A DNA stretch of 64,000 nt, from assembly GCA_964057225.1 (NCBI GenBank), contig OZ059895.1, forward strand, positions 18,629,688 to 18,693,687, written 5' to 3'. The position numbers and the translations under genes were made by a program. This DNA comes from Auanema rhodensis. Its lineage: Eukaryota; Nematoda; Chromadorea; Rhabditida; Rhabditidae. Positions 51,814-63,890 of this stretch are shown here, piece after piece. The stretch's first letter is position 1. Every line of letters begins with the position of its first letter. The notes beneath the pieces were generated by a model. That model ran no database searches. It saw only the letters and a list, made by a program, of their open reading frames with translations, and was not told where the DNA came from.

Positions 51814-52668
51814 AGTCCGAAACACTTATGTATATGAACGTGCTAACTATATATTTCAAAATATAATATATATTCAACTAACTATTCAAATACTATTTTT
51901 ATTTTAATCAACACTATAGTAAACATGAGAACAAATGAAGATTTAATCGAAGAACAAACATCAACGTCACACAAAAGTACTTTCTAAACCTTTCGATTCC
52001 CTTTTTCTTTCTCTCAAAGTTTCTGTTTATCTCATTCATTTGGCTTTTCTTTTGTCTGCTATGTTTCAACTTTCCCAACCAAAAAAAAATTGAATTGCAT
52101 GTAGCGTTTTTCGGTGGAAATGTATCAGAAATATCTGGAAAATTGCGATTTTTCGTAGAATTTCACTCACAAATTCCCTCCATTTCTCTCTTGTTCTTCT
52201 TCTTTTTTTGGTTTTTTTGTCCTTTATTGGCACGGGAACGCCACTAAAGTTCTAATTTTTATGAAATATCAATTCCAATGTTCAGTATTATCAACTTAGC
52301 TAATGTAAAAAAAAGGAATAAAGAACAAAAAAAATGAAAATTTATTCTAAATATTTGAAAATCTCGCGGATTTTATTTTATTTTTATGGGCGAACAAGTT
52401 AAAATTTATGTTTTAATTTGTGATCATCATTAACATGATAACGAGAGAGACAAATTCTAAATCAGACAAACTATCAGATCGGGGATTTTTCCGTTTTTTT
52501 TTCGCTTCTTTGATCGAAACGTTCAATGAGATGGTGATGGCAAGCAAGCATCAGTCAGCAACAGCTAGACAGCTTCATATATACATCGGGAAGAGCACAG
52601 ATACAACATAGGGCTAGTAGCCAAAGATGAAGAAGATTTCATTGATCATCATCACAATCTCTGTTTTC

Positions 52669-52717
<49 letters not shown>

Positions 52718-53380
52718 CTCACTCTTTGTAATCAAACAGAGAGAAAGAGAGAGGGTGTAGAAATCAGAATGAAAAAAAATTCTAAGTTAAGTACAACAAA
52801 CAAGCCATTAACTTGTTCTCCGAATTAATTGAAACATCGGAAATGATATTTATCTAATATCATACGAGATTTTTACCATCCAAATTTTATTCTTTGAAAT
52901 AAAACCTAAGAACAACTAGTCATATATTCATCAAAACATATTTTGTCTTCTTAGCACCAAAGTTGAATTGAACTTTCATAAGCAGTGCTGAAGCTACAAG
53001 AAATCTCATAGCATCATACCTCAACGTCTCTAACACATACAACATAGTAGATATGAACGGCATCATCCAGATGGAATCATAAATGAAAATGTTTTGTGCT
53101 CAATGTTATGGTGTATCCGATAGCCATGAGGCTCTTGCTCATTCAGCTCAATATGTCAGCTTATTCTTATTATCTTTGTCATCTTTGACAACGTTGTACG
53201 TAGTTGACTCTTCGCAGTCCTCTCTGTTCACATCAAAACTTCGTAGACGTCGACACCTGAACAGCTGACCGTTGAGCACGGAAATAAGAAATAGGAAGCT
53301 AGATATAGGAAGAAAGAAAGAGCAAGATAGAGAAAGGGGAAGAGGGGGAGAGAGAGAGGAAAAGAGAGAGATAGAAAGAA

Positions 53381-53413
<33 letters not shown>

Positions 53414-56400
53414 TGGAGATAAACAGGAAGAGAAAGAGTTAAAGAGACGAATAAGAGAAGGACAAAGATTTTGTCTCATCTTCTATTATACTTTCTCTTT
53501 CAACAAAATTCCGTTCAAAACGATTTTTGAGTTTTGTTTCCGATTCATAAAAGAAAAAAAAAGAAAAAGATGAAGGGGATAGGAAGAGTATGATGATGTT
53601 GATGTTGATGATGATACAATACAATGAAGATTTATCCAATATCTGATTGATTATCCCAATTTAATAGTTTAAAATGAATTGAAATCAATCGTGTAATTAT
53701 ACGGAAAAGAATAATTTGAAATTATTTTAATTAAATTTCAAATATCCATACACATAATAGAATATATTTTAATATTTTATTAAATTACAAACATTTATGT
53801 TTATAGTTTATAGTTAAGTTGTAGGTGGATTTTTGATATAGAAAGTAGAAATGAATGCAACCTACTCACGTAAGACGTAAATATGAAAATGAAATTGTTC
53901 ACGTAAATCTCACGTATGATGAAAGTAACATTTTTACATATAGTTATGCTAATTATATAATTTCTTGAAGAAAATAAACAATTTTCAAATTAAAAAATAA
54001 TATATTACAGATCATGTACTGGAATTGATGAATACTGTGAATACAATGGTCAAGAATGGTCAATTTACATCAGCATTAGCTAGTACTGTCTTTCAGCTAT
54101 GTGCTCAATTGAAAATAAGTGGACAACTGTTGGAACAAACACATAAAAGTATGTAATATACATATTAACTATATGTTTTATAACTATAATATTTCATCAT
54201 TTATTTTTTTTTACATATCATATAACTAACTTCTTATACCTCACTTCAAACATACATAGTCGGCTGTTCATCATATTTTTTCTATCCTATCTCTGTTTTT
54301 TCTTTCAATTTTAGACAAAAAAAAACAATAATTTGGATGAAAAAAAAGGAATATTGTCATTGTTTTCCCTCACTTCTCTTAAGAATTTACATAATATACT
54401 TTAGGAACACGGAAGAAAAAAATTGTTTATCTTTAGATTTACCTCCCTCTCTATTGCTCTCATGATAAGCTCAATTTAGTCATAATCTCCCGTTAAAGCT
54501 CATCTGTTGTAGTCTCATGTTTCTGGATTAATAATCCAGTGAGCCAACGAACATCAATCTCTCACAATGTGATATGGAAGCCAGTTCATTGACCGCAGCT
54601 CAACTCGATCAATAACAAACCTTATTTTCTTTTAAGACTTCCTTCTTTTCATATTCAAATTCAAAGTTCAAGTTGATTATATTAGTCATTTATGAGAAAG
54701 CTTGTAGCATTATTATATTTATTTATGACATTTGAGTCCGTTTGTTAATAAGGAAGTTAGTTATTATATAATAATTAATCTTTTCAATCTCTTATAAACA
54801 GAACAAAAATAAGATTAGTAATCACTATTTGTATAAATATTATAAATTATTGATTGAAATTCATCAAAATAATTTTAATTTTTCAGATGAACTTAATAAA
54901 GTATTTGTGTCATTGCGACAAGCTTGTTGTCGAGATAATGGACAATTGGGTACACCATGCAGGTACTGTAACACAATACTGTTTCTCTCTCAAAAAAATA
55001 TGTTTTTAGGTTGAAAATTATGGAACTTGTTGAGCTACGTGCTATGCATTGGAGAAGTAATTTGGCCCACAGTCAATACTATGTGAATAGACCCGAAAAC
55101 AGTAAGCAATTCAGAAGATGGTTTTGTTAATTATGGCAATTTGCCAATATTATAGATGGTGAATCGAACACGATCATGACACAGAAATCGGCACCACCTC
55201 AGCCAACACCTACAGCAACAGCAGTATCAACAGCTACGGCTAATCCTACTCCCCAGTTCATTCCACAACCTATGTATCTACCTCAAGACATGCCTTCTCC
55301 CGGTAAGAATTTATACTTTAGTAGCCTTGTTAACTATACAATTGCTCTATACACCCTTCAACTAACTATGCTTGTTGTTTCAGCAGCAAATCCTGGCTTT
55401 TTCTTGATTCCCGCTGGTGGAGCATGGATGCCACCAATCATGCCTTCAGGTGCCATGCTGCAACAGAATCCGTTTTTACCTCAAACCATGATAAATCCCG
55501 AGAACATGCTGATGAGACAACGTAGTATTAAGAAGGTAATCAAATCAAAATGTACGATTATTAAAAATGCAATAATCTTATAGCAGTCATCAAATCCAAG
55601 ATCCTTACAGCTGCGTCATGAGATGATTATTCGTAATAGTGACAGTGGAAAGATTATGGGAGTTAAAGGACGACGTGTAGCTTTAGTCGAACAGTTGACC
55701 AATACTGTTATCAGCTTCCAAAAAGTATATTATACTAACTATATCATATAAAAAACCGTTAATTGTAGGTTGATCCCAAAAGCAAGGAACGTACTCTAAC
55801 CATAACAGCTAGTACAGCTGAAGATATTGAGAAAGCAAAAGAGCTTATCAATGAAACAATTCGTCGTAATATGAGTCCATGCCGAGTAAGATATATCACA
55901 TAGATTAGCAGTTAACAGTTTATATCATAATGCAGGCTGAAATGGCTGCTGATTCGACCACTAATAGCAATGGACAATCAAATCTTGGTCCTGAAAAGGA
56001 AGATGCTTACGATGACAACGACATCTCAATTGAAACAACTCAAGATGGCATGTTGAAGCTTTGTTGTTCTGATCCTCAAGTTCTTCAGGTTAGATATGAT
56101 CTACATAAACATATCTATAGATATACATATATAGATTATTTAATATTATATTTTTAATTTTATAGGCGGCTCAAGAAGCCTTATCGGAATATCTTCGGAT
56201 ACGAGCACGACCATCAGCCGAAGAACGTGAGAAACGTAAAGAACGTCGTAAAAGTCTACCATTACAACAATCAAACAATCAGACAACTACTAATCTCAAA
56301 GTAATCTATTTTACTTTCTCTTTCTTTATTATATGATATAGCTAAGGGCTTATATCTATCGTACTTTAACGTGTTTTACTTTCAGCCATCTAGAACTTTC

Positions 56401-56896
56401 CATGGATCAACACCTAATTTGGCTGATGCTGCTGCAGCTTCTGATAAAGCTCGAGCTGCTCAACAACATCATCAACCGGATTCGTCCACCACATCCAAGT
56501 GGTCGGTCAGTGTGCTGTGAACTTTTTTTAACGTTTACATCATTTTTTTGACTCTTTTTGTGAAATTTTTTCAAATATTTTGCATAATGTTCAAGCTTCT
56601 GCCTAATATGATCGTTGTGATGCTTTGTGTTCATTTTTCTGGCAAATCAAGCCATTGCTTATATAATCCAAACGCTTTTGAGACTGATGTTAGCCGTGTT
56701 TTCATCCAACTCATATCACAACAAGCTTATGAAGATATATTGATAACTCAGATTCTTGTCAACAAGCTTTATGTTCTTTCAGATGATGTACGATCGCAAT
56801 ACCATATTGAATTTACGCACCACATCTCAATCCACCATTGGTTTACGTGATCAAGTCCATGCAGTTGCTCCTGAATTATTACGAACATCTACATGA
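51157..56896 (+). CDS. mxt-1: Mextli, eIF4E-binding protein with MIF4G-like and KH domains
   Basis: Translation regulator that binds eIF4E and other initiation factors. Twelve exons (51157-51301, 54011-54148, 54887-54962, 55010-55101, 55156-55302, 55384-55535, 55584-55724, 55769-55885, 55936-56088, 56166-56300, 56386-56505, 56783-56896) join in phase to 509 residues. The N-terminal helical MIF4G-like domain starts HVLELMNTVNTMVKNGQFTS and includes FVSLRQACCRDNGQLGTPCR. A proline-rich middle (FLIPAGGAWMPPIMPSG) precedes a KH domain: MIIRNSDSGKIMGVKGRRVA with GVKGRR as the GxxG loop, then ERTLTITASTAEDIEKAKEL. The last exon encodes MMYDRNTILNLRTTSQ, fitting the eIF4E-binding pattern Y-x4-(L/I)-hydrophobic. 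Intron 1 is 2.7 kb and microsatellite-rich. Reading through the last intron gives a stop at 56518-56520 and loses the eIF4E motif. The start has a second ATG at 51160. Confidence 0.86.
51604..51655. repeat. (GA)n microsatellite in Mextli intron 1
   Basis: About 50 bp of perfect GA repeats; a CT-rich run follows at about 51781-51814. Confidence 0.9.
52672..52720. repeat. (CT)n microsatellite in Mextli intron 1
   Basis: About 45 bp of CT repeats, facing GA-rich sequence a few bases downstream (52738-52754). Confidence 0.85.
53310..53414. repeat. GA/GAAA-rich purine tract in Mextli intron 1
   Basis: About 105 bp of imperfect GA repeats, one of several purine tracts in the same intron. Confidence 0.8.
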
Positions 56897-57683
56897 TCAT
56901 GCTGATTCAATATCTATTTTCATGTTCTTTTCCATCAACAAAAAAAGTTTTCTTTGACCAAAACTTTGTTCTGTCAGGGTTTATTCTTGTTCTAATTTTT
57001 AATTTTTTGACTTAAATTATTCTTCATACTTCTACTTCTTAAACTTTAAACTCATCAACTTTTTTTTGCTCCAGCATGCTCATAATCCAACACATTACAC
57101 TTACAAAAACTTGGCTGGTATCCAATTACTGAATCTAGTCATTTCCGAAGTGTATTTTTAGTTCTTTTTCTCTTTCTTTTTGCTCTACTTTATATTTGGT
57201 TTCTTTAGAGCTTATTCGTCTGTACATTTTCATGAAATGACCTCCCATTTTCCGTTTTATCTTTTCTTCCAAAATGTCAGATTTTCATCAGAAACAGAAC
57301 AGAAATATATTTTTTCTCTTCCATAAACGTAAAGATACAACAGAAAAATTTGTTTTATTATATATAAATAGAATAAATATATTTATTGGTATTATAAAAA
57401 GAAATCTATTTATCTATCTATCACTTCACCATTTTCTAAGAATTTGAAAATTACAAAAACAAACAGCAAGAACATTTATAGAAATTACTAAGATTATTAT
57501 ATCTAAATCTATGTTCATCCTAAATGGTTGATATTCGTTCACGCTCACAGTTATACAACTACTTTTTTTTCTAAAAATATAAAGTATTCTTTGCATGGAA
57601 TGATTAGTTTTTAGCAAGATGAAGTCAAATTATAAGTCTTTTCCTTGTCGAGAACTTGGAGATCATTATAATTAATGAGGCAA
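56897..57683. other. Convergent 3' intergenic region
   Basis: About 790 bp between the 3' ends of Mextli (+) and CIAO1 (-). It is AT-rich, with AATAAA-like sequence in 57361-57380 that could serve Mextli polyadenylation. No exon was seen. Confidence 0.6.
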
Positions 57684-59168
57684 TTATAATTCTACTTGAG
57701 TTAAACGTATGGTTCCATCATCTCCACATGAAGCTAAGATATTTGGGTGACCAGGATTCCAAGCAACACAGTTAACTTCTCCTGAAACAAAATTGGAGGT
57801 AAATCTCAATGTTCTCATAAAATTATGTACCATCATGATTTTCAATTACTTGCTGTTCAGATAAAGTAAATTCTTCCCCAAGTTCTTCGATAGATAATAT
57901 TCTAAAACATGAAAATGGGGAATTTCAATTGAATGGTGGTAGTACCTGATAGTTGAATCTCCCCCAGCAACAGCAATAAGATTTGTCGTCTGAAATAATT
58001 TGAAAGTTCTCTAAATATTGGGAAAATAGCTAACCTTGTTCCAGGAAACGCTATATAAAGGCCATTTAGATTGCTCAATTATATATTTACACACTGATTT
58101 CCAAGTATCTCTTGTTACATCCTGAGAGCTATATTCTCTCTTCCAAATCTATTGTTCAAATTATACTTCCGAATGCAAAATTTAAATTTACTTGAACCAC
58201 GTGGTCTTCTCCCACAGTAACTAAGCGATTTCCTTCACTATCAAAATCAGCACACCAAACAGTTCCCTCGTGAGCCTAATTTAATTTTTAAAATTGAAAA
58301 ATCACGGATATTGTTAATACGTTATCAAATTTTTGCTGGGTTACCCAATCCTCATCGTCAAATCGAAAGAATTTAATTGAAAAATCGTAGCTACACGAGA
58401 CCAGAAGCTGAAGCATATTACGTGATTTTATGAACAAAGTAAATAATGGAGGAAATAATCTTACATTCTCAGTGGGGTGCCAAACTACAAACTTAACATC
58501 TTGAGTATGGGCTTGAAGAACAGAAGTTACTTGATAATCTTCTTCTTCATCAACTTAAAAACGGTTTTTTTGCAAATAAATATAAGAAACATCTGAGTAG
58601 AGGGACTTACCATGCCAAAACCACACTGTTTTATCTCTGCTACATGATGCCATATATTCATCACTTGCATTGAAAGCTACACATTTAACCTGAAAAGGAG
58701 TTCAATTAAAGAAAATTAAAAGCTTTACTTTACCTCGCTTTCATGACCTTCTAGAGTATTAATTTCCGAATACATTCCACTATAAATGAAATAATTAAAT
58801 ATTTGAACATAATTGATTATATTACTCTTCTTCCTTACAGAATACAACCATCGAAGCGTCAAAGCTTCCGGAAACTAAGAAGTTATCACAATGAGTGAAT
58901 GCTAAGGTACGAACAGCTTTAGTGTGTGAATCGTCATGAGTTACAGTATTGATGAGAATCTCATCACCATCTAATATGTTTATTACACAATAATTTCAAT
59001 GAAAATGTACTTACTTGGTGCATATTTCCAAACCCTAACACATTTATCATCACCTCCACTAGCTAGTGAAGTTCCATTATAATTCCAAGCAACCGTCCAC
59101 ACGCGAGGAGGAACTCCTGGGTTTGTTTTAGTAGGTAAAAACGTCCCAAGATCTTTCAGCAATCCCAT
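57684..59168 (-). CDS. ciao-1: CIAO1, WD40 targeting subunit of cytosolic iron-sulfur assembly
   Basis: Part of the cytosolic Fe-S targeting complex (with MMS19 and CIAO2B) that delivers clusters to cytosolic and nuclear enzymes. ATG at 59168 ([20 protein letters not shown]) and stop at 57684-57686; several short exons, about 340 residues as in CIAO1/Cia1. Seven WD blades are evident: [61 protein letters not shown] with [29 protein letters not shown] with [49 protein letters not shown] and [20 protein letters not shown]. [19 protein letters not shown] is typical of the last CIAO1 blade. It lies tail-to-tail with Mextli, an arrangement that I recall also exists in C. elegans. Confidence 0.92.
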
Positions 59169-60640
59169 TCCTTAAGCAAATAAGTAAATCTTCGATTCAT
59201 AACGAGTATAAAAACATGAATAATGAGGCTAGAATAAGGAAAACATATATTGAAAAGCTTTCATTTCGATATGCTACAGGTAAAAATAAACTACAGTTAT
59301 TTCATACGTATTTTCAAACTACGGACAAAATTTCGAAGTCGACGCCATACTCAGCTTTCAACTTTGATATAGCTTGATGTAGTTAGTGTTATGAAGTGTT
59401 ATTTCGAATGCTTAATAAGCGATATAAAACTAATATATTGAAACTCAAAATATTTAGAGAAAGGCAAAAAAAATAATAAAAGTAAAGTACATAATGCGTA
59501 TTCAGGAAAGTTTAAAGTTAATTTTCTGATTAACAGCTTAGAGTTGGTTAGAATGATTTATACTATCTATTGCAGGAATAAATAGAATCAATTGTTATGA
59601 GGAGGCAATTACACAAGAATCACGTCAAGGATGTAACATCACGCAAGATAAGCTATCACAATGGATGGCGTTGTTGGAGCAAAAAAAGAAAAACGGCATA
59701 GTCATTTCTCTCTTTCTACCTCTGTTCCTCTTTCTGTCATCGTTTCTCTCAATTGCTTTTCTATGTATACATCAGATTTGATTATAAAATTATTCAAAAT
59801 ATATGTAAATACTCAACAAAGTTCTGCTGACAACGAAACAAAAATGAGAAAATAAAGAAAAACAACAATGCTGAGTAGGCGTTCAACATGAACGTTCCTG
59901 AGCAAATTGCGTATGATGCTCTTTTATTACATTTCCGCTCATCTGATGTGGCCGTGTTGTGGAGCGGATAGGAATGGGAGCATGCTTGGTCTTATTGAGA
60001 CATGTGAGATCTTTGGACGCGAGTGGAAGAAATGCAGTTTAATTTGATAGAATTAGTGTTCTACTCGATCCTTGAATCCATTCTTTCAAACAAGTCAAAG
60101 TGAATTTGTTGAAAAGGGCTGATTCTAAACATGCACATATGTCGTCAGTAGAAATCTCAGTCAAACTCTAGTCAAATAAAAATAAATTTTAGTCTATCTT
60201 GATTCTATCATTTCAATCTAATCATTTCCAGTTTAAAATAAATGAAAAACAATTATTCAGTTAACAATATTTATTATATAAAATTATTTTATATTTTTAA
60301 ACAGTATAAAAAAGTATAAAACAATATAATAATTTTAAAAATATAATATAAGAATGAGCAAGGTATTTTATTATTTAACTTGAAGCTTTCATTTATAAGC
60401 TTATTCTCAGAAATTCGCCAAGATAAACTGAAAACATAACTTCCATATGATAGTTCTGTAGAAGGAAGACGTGAACAACTGGTCTTACGGTCAACAGCTC
60501 CTGCGCTCTTCAAACTCCGAACTCCTTTGACAGCTCTGAAGTAATCGCGCGCGATGGTACGGAATTAAAAAACATGATATATTCGTAGTCTTGAAATTTA
60601 CAGACTGAACGATGGACGGACAGCTGGATCAGGCATCATC
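59169..60640. other. Intergenic region upstream of CIAO1
   Basis: About 1.5 kb, AT-rich, with no convincing exon. Short frames at 59661-59855 (+) and 60289-60513 (-) have no domain and no splice context. Confidence 0.55.
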
Positions 60641-61246
60641 CTACACATCTGAATACTCAGCTTTTAATTATTTTTATTTCATTTCAGTTGATGATCTTTA
60701 AGAAAATCTGACATTCATTGGGTACAACGTGCCTACAGCCTGAACGTTTTTGTGAACAAATCTTCTGGATGGGCTGGATATAAACCTGTTTTCCGGAAAT
60801 AGGAGAAGTCCTAGCCAATTCTCACTAGGAAATTCAGATTCTACACATCCGAATACCCAACCTCGAGGTATTTCAAATTGATTTTAGTTGATGATTTTTG
60901 AGAAAAAGGGACATTCACCAGGCACAACGTGAATAGAGCCTGAACTTTTTGTGAACAAATCTTCTGGAGGGGCTCGATATAAACCTGTTTTCCGGAGTGA
61001 GGAGAAGTCCTAGCCAATTCTCACTAGGAAATTCAGATTCTACACATCCGAATACCCAACCTCGAGGTTTTTCAAATTGATTTCAGTAGATGATTTTTGA
61101 GAAAAAGGGACATTCATCGGGTACAACGTGCCTAATATCGATATCGACCCTATTCAAAAGATTTGCTCACAAAAACGTTCAGGCTGTAGGCGATTCACGA
61201 TTTTCTCAAAAATCATCTACTGAAATCAATTTGTAATACTTCGAGG
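60641..61246. repeat. 200-bp tandem repeat (about 2.5 copies) with an inverted partial copy
   Basis: CTACACATC(C/T)GAATAC recurs at 60641, 60841 and 61040, and GATGAT(T/C)TTT(G/A)AGAAAA at 60690, 60890 and 61089, so the period is about 200 bp. The third copy breaks off near 61132. At about 61154-61246 part of the same unit returns in reverse orientation (TTCTCAAAAATCATCTACTG), forming a hairpin with arms of roughly 45 bp or more around 61056-61246, with ATATCGATATCGA between the arms. This looks like a non-autonomous mobile element or fold-back repeat; no transposase frame is seen. Confidence 0.75.
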
Positions 61247-61570
61247 TGTGAGAGAGGGGGGAAGAGAGACGGTCTTTATCATGTTGGGGGGAGAGACACA
61301 ACACGTCTATGTGATACGACACGTGCATTGATCCCACTGGGAGGTGACACTGCTTCATCGGTTTAATTACCCAAGTTTGAGGTACTTTCCTGATTCAACC
61401 AGAAACATTCTGTGTTCGAATTAAATTTTGGAACGCTCTCCACTGGAGAGCAACATGAATCGAAAATCATTGAATGAATCAAGTTCTTTGGATTTTCGGT
61501 TCTTCAATAATCACTGTAGTAATAGGTGGGTAGATCCATAATTTGTAAAATAAAGCAGTTTATATTGCAG
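61247..61570. other. Short intergenic stretch after the repeat
   Basis: About 320 bp between the repeat and the transporter remnant. A frame from ATG about 61454 (MNRKSLNESSSLDFRFF) could read to a donor near 61515 but has no membrane character, so it is not accepted as a first exon of the transporter. Confidence 0.4.
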
Positions 61571-62103
61571 TTTGTACGAATGAATTCTTATCAGAACTAG
61601 TTAATGCTACAGGATTTGCTGTTATTAATGTTCTTCTTGTATCTGAGTTGATTTCACCAGCTGCAAGGGTTTCTGCACTGCAGGTTTGATCTTCAAACTG
61701 ATACGATAATTGACTTGAACAACAACATGATTTTCTAAATTTTGATTTCAGTTGACTCTTGGTTTGGGATTTTTCCTTTCAATACCTCAAAATTGTTTTC
61801 CATTTATATATTCTATATGGCCTCCTTTTTATGTTCTTATGTTATGCATAGTTCAACCATGTTTTATAGTATATATTTATAGGTAAAACAATATTTTTTT
61901 TGTATTTTAAAGAAAAAATATTTATAAATAATAATTATAATAATATTAAAAATCGTAAATTTTTAATAAATAATACAATATATTCTAAATTTTAATTTTT
62001 GATATGTAATAGGAACTACGAAGCGTTTGCAAACTTGGAAGAAACGTTAGAATTTTTGTTTCCTCTTGGATTAATCAAAATTCCTTGTTTGAAACACCTA
62101 TAA
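61571..62103 (+). pseudogene. C-terminal part of an SLC2-like MFS transporter, probably a remnant
   Basis: Two well-spliced exons (61571-61683 and 61752-61882) encode FAVINVLLVSELISPAARVS, then LTLGLGFFLSIPQNCFPFIY and further hydrophobic sequence ending FIVYIYR. SELISPAAR fits the E-x6-R motif found in SLC2 (sugar-transporter) proteins between helices 10 and 11. A third exon (62013-62103) continues RNYEAFANLEETLEFLFPLG and stops at 62101-62103, unlike the PETRGR-type end of the family. The first nine or ten helices are absent upstream, where the 200-bp repeat element lies. It therefore looks truncated. The alternative is an intact gene whose 5' exons are too diverged to see. Confidence 0.45.
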
Positions 62104-62615
62104 GGATGCAGGTGGCAACAAATACAGAACAGCTCAAAAGCTAAAGAACAAATTGACTATGCTCAAGTTTGTTCAGGAGGTTGGAAAGGTTTATTATAGT
62201 ATCACTAAATAGATATTTCAGATTCAGACTGCTCATATAATATAGTATTATATTCATTCTATTATAATCAATATTAAAGAAAAAAACCAAAAGAAAACTC
62301 TTCAATACAGTTTATGATGCTATAATTTTGAAATCAGCATAACATATAATACAATTTCAATTCAAAGTCAAATAATATACCGTATGATATTGTATAAAAA
62401 AATAATTTAAATTGTATCTTTCAGTGTTTTTTTCAGTTTTATAAGCTTCTGGTCATGGTCGTCTCAAGGATCTTTGACAATTTTCGTTTATTCATGATGT
62501 GTTTTTAATTAATTTATAATTATTAATGATAATAGATTACTTGTACATATCTTTTTCTCTTTTTTTAATAAAAACTTTAATTGAAAATAATAAATTTAAA
62601 AATACATTGTCATAG
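62104..62615. other. AT-rich intergenic gap
   Basis: About 510 bp of very AT-rich sequence before the chemoreceptor start. No feature seen. Confidence 0.6.
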
Positions 62616-63847
62616 ATGAATCTTGAGTTCTTACCTTGGTTTGCTGGCATCTCAAGTTTTGTGGGAATTATAGTCAATGCTATTTTCATTTTTATAATTA
62701 TTAGATGTCCATCAACTAAAATATCTTCATATAAATATTATTTATATATTTATACAGTTATTGATTTATGTTTAAGTTTTTTTTTTATTTTTAACTTACC
62801 GGTAAATTAAAAAAAAAGTTTTATAAGAGTAATAACAACAACATTCAAGGTTTTTCTTAAAAATCATACAATAATAGTTAAAATATCATATGGTCTATCA
62901 AGATATTACAATTATATTTGGGGTATGATTCTACTTTATGCACATTGTACATCACTATGTGCTTCTATGCTTATTTTATGCAATTGTTTCATCTATCGCT
63001 ATATAGCATTATGCTCGTAAGATTGCTCATAATCAATATATTTTTATTTATTTTTTAATTTTTAGACATAAAACAGTTCGAATATTTAATCATCCTTTAA
63101 CAATATCTATTATAATATTATTAAATTTATTTGTTTTATTATTTTGGAGTTCAATAGTTCATAGAGGATTAGGTCCTCATCCTATTATTGAAGAAAGAAT
63201 GAGAGATTATATCATGGAAAAGTCTGGAATTGATATTGTTGACCATTATTATGTCGCAATTTCTCCTGAGGTTTGAGTTTTCTTGTTATTATTCTCTCTC
63301 TCCCTCTATCTCTCTCTCCCTCTATCTATCTCTCTCTCTCTCTTATATAAAATATAATTTATTTTAAAATATTTAGTTACTTTATATAGAGTCTAGTAGA
63401 AACAAATGGGTTACTAGCATTGTATCATTTTTTTCTTTCGGAATTATTACAACAATATGTTGCTCAATGGGAATTATAAATAAATTAAAACAACAAGAAC
63501 TTTTAAGTGAAAAAGTTAAAAAATATCATAAACATATTGTAAAACTTTTACTTATACAGGTAATTGAATTAATTAATTGAATTAATTTTTTTTCTTTTCA
63601 GAGTGGTTTACCATTTCTATTTTTAGAATTTCCTCTTTTAGCTTTTTATTTCCTTTTCTTTGTTTTTGGTTATAATTTTCAAAAAGATTTATTGCTGTAT
63701 TTAACAATAAGCTTTAACCTTCTTCCAATAGCAAATCCATTAATATCAATATATTTTCTTAAAGATTATAGAAATTTTATTTTTAAAAAAATTGAAAGTT
63801 TCACCAACAATAGCTCAAAAGTTTCACGAGCAGAAAAATGTACATAG
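62616..63847 (+). CDS. Nematode seven-transmembrane chemoreceptor (Str/Srd-type)
   Basis: A G-protein-coupled receptor of the nematode-specific families, likely in a chemosensory neuron. Five exons (62616-62801, 62850-63016, 63066-63270, 63392-63559, 63602-63847) join in phase to 323 residues, a usual length. Helix 1 is SFVGIIVNAIFIFIIIRCPS; helix 3 ends CNCFIYRYIALC, with the family's YRY variant of the DRY motif; helix 5 has NKWVTSIVSFFSFGIITTIC; helix 6 follows KKYHKHIVKLLLIQSGLPFL; helix 7 is NLLPIANPLISIYFLKDYRN, where the P-I-x-x-P-L-I-x-x-F-x-K-D-Y-R pattern is diagnostic. The str and srd families are hard to tell apart by eye. The acceptor of exon 4 (TATATAGAG) is chosen by phase. No frameshift or internal stop was seen, so the gene looks intact. 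Confidence 0.85.
63292..63343. repeat. (CT)n microsatellite in chemoreceptor intron 3
   Basis: About 50 bp of CT repeats with CCC and TAT interruptions, between exons 3 and 4. Confidence 0.85.
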
Positions 63848-63874
63848 AGTTCGGGGCTGGTATCGTTTCGCCCA

Positions 63875-63890
63875 CCCCCCCCCCCCCCCC
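63875..63890. repeat. Poly-C tract
   Basis: Sixteen consecutive C residues lie 28 bp after the chemoreceptor stop codon, preceded by CCCA. Such tracts are rare in this AT-rich window; an assembly or sequencing effect cannot be excluded. Confidence 0.85.
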
